Origin: Spirochaetaceae bacterium | GTDB lineage: Bacteria > Spirochaetota > Leptospiria > Leptospirales > Leptonemataceae | Length of the DNA: 64,000 nucleotides | Direction of reading: 5' to 3' | Assembly: GCA_002730875.1 (NCBI GenBank) | Contig: PCBI01000005.1 | Location: 744,001 to 808,000, forward strand | Shown: piece by piece, positions 26,634 to 35,900 of the stretch | Numbering within the stretch: the stretch's first letter is position 1 | Layout of the letters: each line of letters starts with the position of its first letter | Notes under the pieces: model-generated | The model's input: the letters and a program-made list of their open reading frames with translations, nothing else | What the model was told of the DNA's origin: nothing | Databases searched by the model: none | Program-made: the position numbers and the translations under genes

Positions 26634-27212
26634 CTATAGCTTCCTTCGTTTCTTCTCTTCTTCCCACTCTTTCCATAAGGCCGGCATTCTCTTTTCGAAC
26701 CAGTCATAGAATGCAGCCAGTTCTTCCACCATCTGGTGGTTTTCGGATTCCGGTTCGGTGAAGCTCAAACCATCCACCATGATGGCTTTGAACTCATGCA
26801 CGATATTCAACCGGTTGGAAAACATTGTATTCAACGCCTTTCGTTTAATGCGAAAATAATCCTGACGCTCGCCGCGTTTTCCGGTTTTTTCGATCATGCC
26901 TCTTTCCATCAGAAAGCGAGTCATGGTGGATACCGAACCCCGGGACGCGTGGAGCGCTTCAAGTATTTCAGACGTGGCAACCGAGTCTCGTTTATCGCTG
27001 AGCAGTAATTCGAAGATTCTGCCGGCCATTCGCGGCAGGCCTTCTTTTTCAAAGAATATGCCCATTCGCTCAAGGTATTCCAGGCGCCTTTCGTCCAGCC
27101 CGGGGAAGCCGGACTGGTCCCGGGTAACGGATTTGCTTCCGGCAGAGGATGGGCCCCCGGACATGGAACTGGCTTTGGATTTCATGGACTGGTCTTTTCT
27201 TGATTTGCTCAT
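26634..27212 (-). CDS. GbsR/MarR-type transcriptional regulator
   Basis: 192-residue winged-helix regulator. ATG at 27212 shares one base with the upstream stop (TGATG), so it is translationally coupled to the beta-barrel gene; a longer frame to 27224 would lie inside that gene. After a ~35-residue polar N-terminus the fold begins with MGIFFEKEGLPRMAGRIFELLL, followed by the recognition-helix region VATSEILEALHASRGSVSTMTRFLMERGMI and the wing KTGKRGERQDYFRI, typical of GbsR-like proteins. It is the last gene of the Lol-like operon and is the natural candidate to bind the palindrome at 32773-32796; binding is an inference. Confidence 0.87.
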   Translation of the reverse strand: MSKSRKDQSMKSKASSMSGGPSSAGSKSVTRDQSGFPGLDERRLEYLERMGIFFEKEGLPRMAGRIFELLLSDKRDSVATSEILEALHASRGSVSTMTRFLMERGMIEKTGKRGERQDYFRIKRKALNTMFSNRLNIVHEFKAIMVDGLSFTEPESENHQMVEELAAFYDWFEKRMPALWKEWEEEKKRRKL

Positions 27213-28612
27213 CAGAAATGCCACCGTAGATAAGCGAAGGCCTGAGGGGGCGCGCCGCGAAACTCTGCTTCTTCGGGATGGGCGCCAATCTTGTAAAGCC
27301 TTGCCCCCGCCACGATAATGATCTCATTGCTTGCTGAATAGGTGAACTGCGGACCGTAAAGAAGGCTACCGCCTTCGGGATCCCAGATTCCAAAAATATC
27401 GGCCGTAATTAGATCAGTGATGTCATAACCCAGGGAAGCCTGGATTAGATACGGATTCTTCGTTAGAATGCGTCCCTGGGTGCGAAAGAAGCTTTCGTCG
27501 GGCTCTACGGGTTCTTGCTGATCCGTGGAAACCTGGATCTCTGTTTGCTGTTGTTCGGGAATGTAAGGATCCTCTTCGTATGGCCTGGAGTTGTAGAACA
27601 CTTCCAGGTTCGACCGAAGTTTGCCGAAGAAGGCGTAACTTGCGCCCAGAACAATTTGATGCGTATCTTTTTGGGCCAGATAGTCTGTATGGAATTTCTC
27701 ATCTTCCTGCCGGCCCAGATAGGCGAAGCGAAATCCGGCATCCCAGATAGTAAGATTCAGTTCACTGCCCCAAACATAGCTTCGGTGCTGTCGCCCGCCC
27801 AGAAAAACCAGGTCCAGATTTCCGAAGGTCCCTTTGTATCGAGCTATGGCTGTGGCATCCTGCGAGCGTAACCGGCCCAGATCCCTTTCGTCTTCGCGGG
27901 TATAGGGAACAATCACCAGCTGAATGGAATCATAGGAGTTCAGAAAATAGCTCGTGTTTATCGCATCGGCCCCCGGCACATCTTCCAGATCCTGGATCAA
28001 CGGGCCCACCGGAGTGATCAGGTCCATAGGGTTCAGTAGTCTTCCTTCGCCCCAGCTGATGGCCTGTCTTCCCACGGTGACGTGGAAGTCGGCCGACTTG
28101 TAGGCGGCGTTGAAACGGTGCACATTGCCGCGCAGCAGATAGTCTCTGTACTCGCGTTTTCCTTCCAGCGAAAAAAACCTGTTTCGCACCTGGCTCGCAT
28201 AGAGAGGTTTGAAGGCCGGCGAGTCCGGATGATTCGTAAAGATCAGATCGGCGTTGCCGCTGACCTCCGCCTGCCAGGGTCCCTCGCTGTACTCGGCAAA
28301 AAGCCGGAACCGGGTTTCCGAAGTGATGTCTGTGTAACCTTTGTCTACGGGATAGTAGGGCTTGAGTCCGCTTATTCCCTGGCGGAAAAAGCCGCCAAAA
28401 TGGTAGGGGCTTTCGAACTGCTCCAGATCAAAATCCGAAAAATCCGATGTATCTGTATCCGCCGGAGATTGCTCTGCCTCGGTGGTCTCTGCCGGTTCTG
28501 CTGCGGACTGCCCTGGCTGGCCTTCCACTTCCTCGGCGCCAGCGGGCTTTGCAGCGAGGAGCAGGACAAGAAAAGCCAGTTGGCCGAGGTTGCGATTAGC
28601 CTTTCCTTTCAT
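27212..28612 (-). CDS. probable outer-membrane beta-barrel protein of the Lol-like operon
   Basis: 466 residues. Signal peptide (LGQLAFLVLLLAAKPAGA, cleavage before EEVEG), then a ~50-residue acidic, Ala/Glu/Thr-rich linker and a beta-rich body with frequent alternating aromatic residues. The C-terminus ends in YLRWHF, with the terminal Phe characteristic of BAM-inserted outer-membrane barrels. Segments such as TVGRQAISWGEGRLLNPMDL resemble DUF1302/alginate-export-type barrels; the family call is tentative. The start overlaps the ATPase gene by 17 bp and the stop overlaps the regulator start, so it is firmly in the operon and probably provides the outer-membrane step. Confidence 0.75.
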   Translation of the reverse strand: MKGKANRNLGQLAFLVLLLAAKPAGAEEVEGQPGQSAAEPAETTEAEQSPADTDTSDFSDFDLEQFESPYHFGGFFRQGISGLKPYYPVDKGYTDITSETRFRLFAEYSEGPWQAEVSGNADLIFTNHPDSPAFKPLYASQVRNRFFSLEGKREYRDYLLRGNVHRFNAAYKSADFHVTVGRQAISWGEGRLLNPMDLITPVGPLIQDLEDVPGADAINTSYFLNSYDSIQLVIVPYTREDERDLGRLRSQDATAIARYKGTFGNLDLVFLGGRQHRSYVWGSELNLTIWDAGFRFAYLGRQEDEKFHTDYLAQKDTHQIVLGASYAFFGKLRSNLEVFYNSRPYEEDPYIPEQQQTEIQVSTDQQEPVEPDESFFRTQGRILTKNPYLIQASLGYDITDLITADIFGIWDPEGGSLLYGPQFTYSASNEIIIVAGARLYKIGAHPEEAEFRGAPPQAFAYLRWHF

Positions 28613-29297
28613 CTTTTTCGATCTTTCCGTCCCTTAGATGGATCAATCGTCTGGCGCTCTTGATTACGCGTTCGTCATGGGTGCTGAACAGAAAGGTAGT
28701 CTGAGTCTCTTCGCACATCTGAAGCATCAATTCAATGAGCTTCTCGGCATTGTGAGTATCTAAATTGGCCGTCGGTTCGTCCGCCAGTACAACTTCCGGT
28801 TCGCCAATCAGAGCGCGGGCTACGGCAACCCGTTGTTGTTGGCCTCCGGAAAGCTGGTCCGGAAACCTGTGCATCAAGTCCTGCATATCCATCCGATCGG
28901 CCAGGCGCTGTATTCTGGATTGACGCTCTTCGCTGCTTACTCCCTGCAGCAAAAGAATGTATTCCACATTCTCATAGGCAGTAAGAACCGGTACCAGGTT
29001 GTAAGCCTGAAATACGAAACCTATGTTCTCCAGGCGAAAATCGCTTAACTCATTGCCGGTAAGGGATGTAACGTCTTTGCCTTCAATATGCACTGTTCCC
29101 GAGGTAGGTTTGTCCAGGGCGCCCATGCAGTTCAGTAGAGTGCTCTTGCCCGATCCCGAAGGTCCAACCAGAGCGCCGAATTCTCCGCGTTCGAAACCCA
29201 GGTCAATACCGCTGAGTGCATTTACCACTGTCTGTCCCTGTAAATACTGACGGCTCAGCTCTTTAACTTCAATATAACTGGTACTAACTGCGTTCAT
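28596..29297 (-). CDS. LolD/MacB-type ABC transporter ATPase
   Basis: 233-residue ATPase of the lipoprotein-release/MacB family. Walker [10 protein letters not shown] (~43-51), Q-loop FQAYNLVP, signature [15 protein letters not shown] and Walker [13 protein letters not shown] are all intact; the switch His is in FSTHDE. A ribosome-binding site AGGAG lies 9 bp before the ATG at 29297. It follows two FtsX-type permease genes, so the complex is probably two different permeases plus an ATPase dimer, like LolCDE. A second set in the genome may be the housekeeping LolCDE; this one is coupled to an outer-membrane barrel gene. Confidence 0.93.
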   Translation of the reverse strand: MNAVSTSYIEVKELSRQYLQGQTVVNALSGIDLGFERGEFGALVGPSGSGKSTLLNCMGALDKPTSGTVHIEGKDVTSLTGNELSDFRLENIGFVFQAYNLVPVLTAYENVEYILLLQGVSSEERQSRIQRLADRMDMQDLMHRFPDQLSGGQQQRVAVARALIGEPEVVLADEPTANLDTHNAEKLIELMLQMCEETQTTFLFSTHDERVIKSARRLIHLRDGKIEKDERKG

Positions 29298-29355
29298 TCC
29301 TGTGTTCTCCTGCTGGCCAATGCCCGGTGGCGTCGCCGCGGCGCATTTTCAGAGC

Positions 29356-30681
29356 CTAGTGTCGTCCCCCGATGGCCTCCACCGGCTGGATATGGGTTGC
29401 CTTGTAGGCTGGATAGATGGATGCCAGAATACTCATGCCGATGGCTACGTAGAATCCCAGCGCAATGTCATCCATGGTAATTCTGGGATAGACTATGGTG
29501 CTCATAGAGCCGATCATCTCAACGCCTCCGGCAAAGCTACCCAGCGGAATACCGGTAATCGAAAGAGAAACCACAAGTCCGCCGCCAATGACGAAACCGG
29601 TAATGGCGCCGGCCATTGCCAGAATCACCGATTCAAGGATGATGGAGACTACGATGAATCCTTTTCTTGTTCCGATAGCCATCTGGATTCCAATTTCGCG
29701 AGTCCTTTCAAAAACGCTCATCAAGACGGAATTGAGTAATGTCAATGCGAAGCCGGACATGAGCACGCCGTAGATGATTCCCTTGATATCGTCTATGTAG
29801 TTCAGCATTGTTTCGATTTGCGGCTGAAGTTGAAAGAAGGATAGGATTTCGAAATCATCATCTGCGACGATGTCATTCCTGGTGGTAGCCGTTTCAGGTT
29901 GCAGTAGCTGCGACTCCAGGAATTGGTCCAGTTTCGCCGAGGCGGCCAGTCCTGTGGTAAGAAGCGTAATGTTGCTCGTCTGGCTGGAGCCTTCCCGGTA
30001 CAATTCGCTTAGCGCCGAGCGATGCACCAGCACAGTATGTCTGTCCACGCCGGTCATGGGCGATTGAAAGATACCAACGATGCGGGCTCGTATGGATACC
30101 GATTCGGAGGCGTGGTTGCCAAGGGTCAGGATGACATAGTCGTCCAATTCCACTTCCATGCGATTCGCATTCACAGCGCCAATCAGGCAGGGTATGATTC
30201 CGGTTGAGTCCTCCTCCTGCCGGGAAGGCAAGTATGATCCCTCAATGATCCAGTCATCGAAGGAACTGACAGACTTTTCTTTTTCCGGATCGATCCCGGT
30301 AATCACCACGCCTTCCTGGTAGGAGCCAATGCGCAGTAACCCTTCGCGCTCGAATCGTGGCGCTACGTGAGTGGGGCTCAATTCTGGCGGCATGTTCAGC
30401 CCCTCTATCCGCTCTAAAAGGCTGGAAGAATTCTTCAGTCGCCGATCGATTTTGCGTTCCTTTTCAAATCCGGCAGGCCGAATTTGCACATGACCCATGC
30501 CGGACTCCACGCCACCCCGGATCATGGAATCAACCATACCGTTGGAAAATCCCATACTGAACAGCACTCCGGTCATGCCTACGGTGGCGGTGCTGATGAC
30601 CAGAAGGGATCGTCGGCGATGCCTGAGGGCGCTTCGCCACGCGAAGAGCGCAAGGAACTTTGCTTTGTCCAGAAGTCTCAT
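29356..30681 (-). CDS. FtsX/LolC-type ABC permease (second of pair)
   Basis: 441 residues with the LolC/MacB/FtsX fold: one N-terminal membrane helix (RRRSLLVISTATVGMTGVLFSMGF), a large periplasmic domain (~50-285), and three C-terminal helices (~290-435). The motif LNSVLMSVFERTREIGIQMAIGTRKGFI is the coupling region typical of this superfamily. The start overlaps the first permease gene by 4 bp. Together with the neighbouring permease it would form the membrane channel that extracts a lipid-linked substrate from the inner membrane; the substrate is not known. Confidence 0.9.
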   Translation of the reverse strand: MRLLDKAKFLALFAWRSALRHRRRSLLVISTATVGMTGVLFSMGFSNGMVDSMIRGGVESGMGHVQIRPAGFEKERKIDRRLKNSSSLLERIEGLNMPPELSPTHVAPRFEREGLLRIGSYQEGVVITGIDPEKEKSVSSFDDWIIEGSYLPSRQEEDSTGIIPCLIGAVNANRMEVELDDYVILTLGNHASESVSIRARIVGIFQSPMTGVDRHTVLVHRSALSELYREGSSQTSNITLLTTGLAASAKLDQFLESQLLQPETATTRNDIVADDDFEILSFFQLQPQIETMLNYIDDIKGIIYGVLMSGFALTLLNSVLMSVFERTREIGIQMAIGTRKGFIVVSIILESVILAMAGAITGFVIGGGLVVSLSITGIPLGSFAGGVEMIGSMSTIVYPRITMDDIALGFYVAIGMSILASIYPAYKATHIQPVEAIGGRH

Positions 30682-31988
30682 AGCGTGCCGATTACCTCCA
30701 CCGGGTTGAGCTTCGGAATCTTTCGTATGGTCAGATAGGAAAGGCCCAGGGATGGGAGCATTAGAGTTAGAAGAGCGATGTAGGTCTCCTGCAGGTTAAC
30801 GATGGCGCGAATGGTTACCACGCTGCCCATTTCCTGTATGGCTTCGCCCAGTTCGCCTCCGAGCTCCACCGGATTTAATTCCAGATAGTAGCCACCGCCC
30901 ATCCCCAGGACCAGGCCCGGGATGATTCCGAACAGAAGTAGAAGGAAAACTTCAAGCATCACTACTTTGATCAGATGACTGCCCCTGGTTCCTATGGCCA
31001 GGAGTATGCCAAACTCCCGCTGCCTTTCGTGCAGGGACATTTCTACTGTTGTCATGACCCCCGAAGCCATGATCAGGATTAAGAAAGTTAGAGTGATCTC
31101 AATTCCGATCTGATCAAGTAGCAGATACTGCACCAGATCTTGATTGAGATCATCCCAGTAGAGTAGAACGGGGTCATAGGTACGGGAGTACTCTGGCGGA
31201 AGCTCGGTTTCGGGCACCGGAAACCGTTCATCCAGATCATCGTAGACGTCTTGAGCCACCAGCGCATCTTTAGTGCCCAGAACAATGGAAGTATATCGAA
31301 CAATGCCCCTTTCCGGGTTCCCCGGCGCGAATAGTTCCCGGGCCGCGTTCAGATCGGTCCAGACATAGTTTCCATCCAATTCGGGATTACCGGTTTTGAT
31401 GATGCCCAGGATCTTGACCAGGGCGGCTCCCGTAGAGCCATCAAAGCGCGAACCGACTATTGAGATTATGGATCCGACCTTTGCATCCAGGTTGTCGGCC
31501 AGTCGAACCCCGATAATCGCCTGGTATACGGTTACTCCGTCCTCGTTTTCGGTAGCGGCGAAATCCGGATCCAGATAACGGCCTTCGACGATTCTGGTGT
31601 GCAAAGAACTCACTTGCTTTTCCTTATCCGGGGCGCCGCCCTGTACCTGTACAAAAGCGCTATGCTCGTCTTTGGCGGCCAGAGCGCCCGAGGTGATGCG
31701 AGGACTGATAGCCTGAATATCCGGATGCTTTAGTTTCTTTTCCAGGTCTTCAGTATAATCCACTGCACGATCCAGGCGCCTGCGGCTTTCGACCCAGCCG
31801 TAAGCGGCTACCTGTAAATAGCCAGTGGTTAGCTCCACTACCTGATCGATGTTTTCCTGATGCGTACCATAGGTCAAAAAGCGCAGAAAAGAAGTCAGAG
31901 CCACGGAAAGCGCAATAGAAACCATGGTGATGTAGGTTCTTCGCTTATTGCGAAAGAGATTTCTGGAGGCTAGTCGAAAAATGCCCAC
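30678..31988 (-). CDS. FtsX/LolC-type ABC permease (first of pair)
   Basis: 436 residues with the same architecture as its partner: N-terminal helix (YITMVSIALSVALTSFLRF), periplasmic domain, and a C-terminal three-helix bundle beginning LDQIGIEITLTFLILIMASG, with the coupling sequence SLHERQREFGILLAIGTRGSHL. It starts 9 bp after the stop of the LolA-like gene and overlaps the second permease by 4 bp. The two permeases are clearly different sequences, indicating a heterodimer like LolC-LolE. Confidence 0.9.
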   Translation of the reverse strand: MGIFRLASRNLFRNKRRTYITMVSIALSVALTSFLRFLTYGTHQENIDQVVELTTGYLQVAAYGWVESRRRLDRAVDYTEDLEKKLKHPDIQAISPRITSGALAAKDEHSAFVQVQGGAPDKEKQVSSLHTRIVEGRYLDPDFAATENEDGVTVYQAIIGVRLADNLDAKVGSIISIVGSRFDGSTGAALVKILGIIKTGNPELDGNYVWTDLNAARELFAPGNPERGIVRYTSIVLGTKDALVAQDVYDDLDERFPVPETELPPEYSRTYDPVLLYWDDLNQDLVQYLLLDQIGIEITLTFLILIMASGVMTTVEMSLHERQREFGILLAIGTRGSHLIKVVMLEVFLLLLFGIIPGLVLGMGGGYYLELNPVELGGELGEAIQEMGSVVTIRAIVNLQETYIALLTLMLPSLGLSYLTIRKIPKLNPVEVIGTL

Positions 31989-31997
31989 TTCTAGTTC

Positions 31998-32744
31998 CTA
32001 TTTTCGTAAATTCGACTTGCTGAAGATGTATGCTGGAATCTGAGTGTTGAAGCTCAGCTTATGAAAAATAAGTGTCGTACGCGATACCTCGCGGCCATTC
32101 TCCAGGGAGATCATCTGATACCGAGTCGGGATTGTCCGACCGCCCATGGTCTTGATCTGATCATAAACCATTTTCTTCTTTAGCCGCCCTTTGTGATCAT
32201 AGAATAGTTGCTCTACCGGCAAGTAGTCGGATTTGCGAATTTCTATTTCTATGCGTGACCAGACAACGGCGGCTTCGGGCCTAGGTTTCATTTCTATTCG
32301 GTAAGTGTTTCCGGATTTGTTCAGAAATCGATGGGTGTAATCGTCTATCATGCTGGTGGCCCGCAGCAGATCGTCATTGGTGAAATCAGACCCCATCCAG
32401 CTATCCTGGAGTAGGGATCCCTCGATCTTGATCTCCTTATTGATGCTGGGCACATACTGCCACATGTTGTTCTTCACTTTTAAAAAAGCGGTGCCCCGAT
32501 CCCTTTCTGGTTTCAGTACGCGGATGAAGGCCCGATCCGTGCCGGATTCCTCCCAGATTTCCATTAACAGGCTCCGGTGCACACGGTCTCGATCGATTTG
32601 AAGCTCCATCAAGCCGGTGGAAGTATTTCCCCGGGTCTTCTGCTCCATGTTATCCACAATCTGCCGCGCATCTGGCTCGGCCATGACTGCAGTAGAAATG
32701 AAAAATAGAGTGGCTGTAAGTATTGTCCTGGCTGGGCCGATCAT
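31998..32744 (-). CDS. LolA-like outer-membrane lipoprotein-sorting protein
   Basis: 248 residues: signal peptide (TILTATLFFISTAVMA, cleavage before EPDAR) then the LolA-like fold of the 'outer membrane lipoprotein-sorting protein' family. Signatures are the early ARQIVDNMEQKTRGNTSTG, GTAFLKVKNNMWQYVPSINKEIKI, and LLQDSWMGSDFTNDDLLR. It would shuttle a lipid-like substrate across the periplasm from the adjacent ABC complex. First gene of the operon; ribosome-binding site GGAGG lies 6 bp upstream of the ATG, and the palindromic operator is 29 bp further up. Known family members accompany FtsX-type or RND-type exporters. Confidence 0.9.
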   Translation of the reverse strand: MIGPARTILTATLFFISTAVMAEPDARQIVDNMEQKTRGNTSTGLMELQIDRDRVHRSLLMEIWEESGTDRAFIRVLKPERDRGTAFLKVKNNMWQYVPSINKEIKIEGSLLQDSWMGSDFTNDDLLRATSMIDDYTHRFLNKSGNTYRIEMKPRPEAAVVWSRIEIEIRKSDYLPVEQLFYDHKGRLKKKMVYDQIKTMGGRTIPTRYQMISLENGREVSRTTLIFHKLSFNTQIPAYIFSKSNLRK

Positions 32745-32772
32745 GGAGCGCCTCCGGGTTCGGTAGTTTTGG

Positions 32773-32796
32773 AAGTTTCAGTAATTGCTGAAACTT
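32773..32796 (-). promoter_or_regulatory. perfect palindromic operator of the Lol-like operon
   Basis: AAGTTTCAG and CTGAAACTT form a perfect 9-bp inverted repeat around the 6-nt centre TAATTG. Read on the minus strand it begins 10 bp after a TTGACA hexamer and covers the expected -10 region, about 29 bp upstream of the LolA-like start codon. A DNA-binding dimer here would block RNA polymerase. The operon's own GbsR/MarR-type regulator is the obvious candidate. Confidence 0.6.
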
Positions 32797-32806
32797 AGCA
32801 TCCGTC

Positions 32807-32812
32807 TGTCAA
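32807..32812 (-). promoter_or_regulatory. -35 hexamer of the Lol-like operon promoter
   Basis: Exact consensus TTGACA on the minus strand. Spacing of 17-19 bp leads to AGCAAT or CAATTA inside the palindrome, a weak -10. A weak -10 under an operator would be consistent with a regulated promoter. The remaining 180 bp up to 32994 shows no gene. Confidence 0.45.
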
Positions 32813-32994
32813 GGTTTTACGCGTCAGGGGGCGATTTTTTTCCCGGTGTCTGCGGCCGGGCTCTGGCGTCCGGGATTGACTCGGAATTGCCTTTCTGCCT
32901 TCCATGCTTCGGTTGTGGTTTCGGATCCCGATTGGTAATGTAATGGGGGAATCTTTTGTGGTAATGGAGTCTCTCACCGGAAGCGGCGCTAGAG

Positions 32995-35900
32995 TCAGCT
33001 ATGGTCTTTCAGAAGCAAACTGAACTGATCCGCATCCACCGGCGGGCTGAAATAGAAACCCTGGATGGAATGAACCCCCAGGCTTTCCAGCTTGCCCAGG
33101 GATTGTAAATCCTCCACGCCTTCCGCCACCATCGTCAGTCCCAGGGCCGAGGCCATGCCCGTAATGGCCTGGAGAATTCTGAAGCCCTCGCCGGTGTTAA
33201 TTCTTTGCACGAAAGCACGATCGATCTTTATCTCATCTACTGGCATCTCATGCAATTGGGCCAGTGTGGAGTAGCCTGTACCAAAATCGTCGATGGCCAA
33301 CCTGAATCCGGCCTGGTGCAGATCCAGCAGGTGGGCTGTTGCGTTTTCCACCTCCAGCATAGCAATGGATTCCGTTATCTCCAGGACAACTTCGTTGGGA
33401 GACAGCCCCGCCTCCTGCACCATCTTCAGCAAAGTGCCGGCCAGGTCTTTGCTAAAGAGCTGGCGTCTGGAAATGTTAACCGAAAGCTCCAGATTGTGTC
33501 CCTGTCCCTTGAGAGTCGCATGGTATCTAAAAGCCTTTTCCAGAACCGTGCGGCCCAGATCGGAGATCAGACCCATGCTTTCGGCCAGCGGTATGAAAGA
33601 TTCAGGCCCCACTTTGCCGAGACCGTTTGTATTCGGCCATCGAGCCAGGGCTTCCATGCCTACGATCCGATGCGAACCGGCTTCGACGATGGGTTGGAAG
33701 AAGGGCTCAATCAGGCGGTTCTCAATGGCTTCCACCAGGTGATTGCGAATGGAAAGTTGATGCTGATAGAATGCCTTTTTGGGTAAATCCCCGGCGAATT
33801 TGTAATTGAATCGGCCCTGCTTCTTCGCATAGTTCAGGGCCCGGTCTGCCTGTCCGATGATTTCGTCCAGGTTGCTTCCATCATTTGGAAAAAGAGCTAT
33901 ACCGACGCTACAGGTTACGTGAACTTTTTCGCCTTCTACTTCCATGGGAAGCCGTATCAGCTCCATTAGTAGCGTGGCCAGACCGCGAATCTTTTCTGAA
34001 TCCATCATGCGATCTACTAGAAATACGAACTGGTCCCCGCCCCAGCGGTACAGTCCGGTTTTCAATTCCGGGATCGCACGTAGTTTCTCCGCAAAAAGCG
34101 CAAGCACCCGGTCGCCCATCTTGTGGCCCAGGATTTCGTTTATATTAAAGAAGTGGTCCAGGTCGATCAAACCCACCGCCACCTGATGTCCGGCCGATTC
34201 GGCATGCAGGATGGCCTTCTGCACGTCCTCTTCCATGCGGGTGCGATTTGCGAGGCCGGTGAGATTATCATGGTAAGCGGCGAAATGACGTTGTTTTTCT
34301 GAAATGTAGTCCAGCGTTGTGTCGCGAATCAATCCTCGAATGGCAATATGGCTTCGTTCCTTGTAAGCGATGAACTTCCCTTCAAACCAGTTCATGCCAG
34401 TCTCTGCCGAGAGAACCGGAAAGCGAATCCGAACGCGATTCCGCCCCTTGAGCAGCGATCCCAGGGCGGAGGCCACCATTTCCCGGAAGTCTTTGTGGAT
34501 TAAGGCAGGGAAGGTCCCGGAACCCAATTCTTCGGGTTTGCTGTGGAAGAATTTGTAAAATGGGTCGTTCGCATTGACTACCTGAAGTCGCTCATCCAAT
34601 TCGATTACCGCTTCTTCCAGTAGCGAAAGCGTGGTAAGGTGCGATTTTCGTTCTCGGTCCGCTCGCACTGTATCTGTGATGTCGCGGACAACGCCTACCA
34701 CCATGGCCTGGTCCGCATCTTCCACCAGACGAGTGGATATTTCCACTGGCAGCGAAGTGCCGTTGCGGCGATGAAAGTTCATTCTCAGTCGACCGCGATT
34801 GTAGCCCCGCTGCAGAAGGAAATAGTCAAACAGTCGTTTAACACGCTTTTGTTCGTCCTCGGGAAAGATGCTGGTGTAAGGCCGGCCCAGGAATTGTTCC
34901 CGGGGCAAGCCCAGGATCTCTTCGCATTGCTGGTTTGCTTCCAGCACGCTGCCCGAGCGCAATTCGGCCAGGAAAATGGCGTCGTTGGCACCTTCAAAGA
35001 TTACTCCATACTTTGCTTCTGTCAGGAGTCGGTCCGAAATATCTCGGGCGATTAGCTGGATCCTTCCATCGGGCATGCGCACCGAACTGACTTCGCAGGT
35101 CCGCGGCTTGGCCTGTCCGTTGAAGCGAACTCTTTGCAACGAAATGTCCCCGGATTCGGATAGGAATTCCGAATCCTGCATAAAGCTCTGCACTGGCTGA
35201 CCCAGTACATCCGCTTCCTTCCTGCCCAGAATGCTCAGAGCGGAAGGATTTAATTCCTGGATATGGCCGTTAGAATCCAGAACGAAGATTCCGTCGGCGG
35301 CCCTTTCCCGTAGGACGCGCGAATTCCTTTCGCTCTTTTCCAGCTTTAGTCTTGCCTGCTTCCTTTCCAGTTCCGCCGCAGCTCGTACGGAAATCAGCTT
35401 CAGAATAGAGAAAACAAACTCCGGATCCTCCATGGGTTCATCCGAATAGACGATTAAGAGGCCTGTGGGACTGCCGCTGGTATCTCGTAAGATCATCCCC
35501 GCTGCCGAGCGCAGGCCCTGTTTTTCGAGGCAGGGGTAGCTATCCGGTTGCTGCTGAGCATCGGCAACCAGGCAGAAACCGTCCTTTATTACCCTCTCTG
35601 CAATGGTTCCTTTGACTGGAATCTCCGAATCCGCGCCGGGCTGACCTTTGTGAAAAAAAGAAACGATTCGCAGAGTTTCCAGTGTCGAGGGGTCGCGGCC
35701 TTCCGGTAAGGCCGCAAGCACCGATCCGGTAAGTCCCAGGTGCCTGCACAGCGAACGAGTCAATTCCTCAAAATAGGAACTACCCGTTCGGGAAGCCACC
35801 TCTGTGATTAGCGCCATGGAGCGGTCTGAGTGCTTCCGGTTTCGGGCCCTCATCAGAACCATTATGGCCGGACCCTCTTCAGTAGGAAAGGCAGCGCTGT

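Noticed and set aside
26611..26640. Repeated CTATAGCTT between the hybrid kinase and regulator genes
   Set aside because: Only two 9-bp copies in a short convergent gap; could easily be chance.
33205..33786. Open frame opposite the EAL domain of the 33.0-36.2 kb gene
   Set aside because: Antisense shadow; the minus-strand frame encodes conserved EAL motifs.
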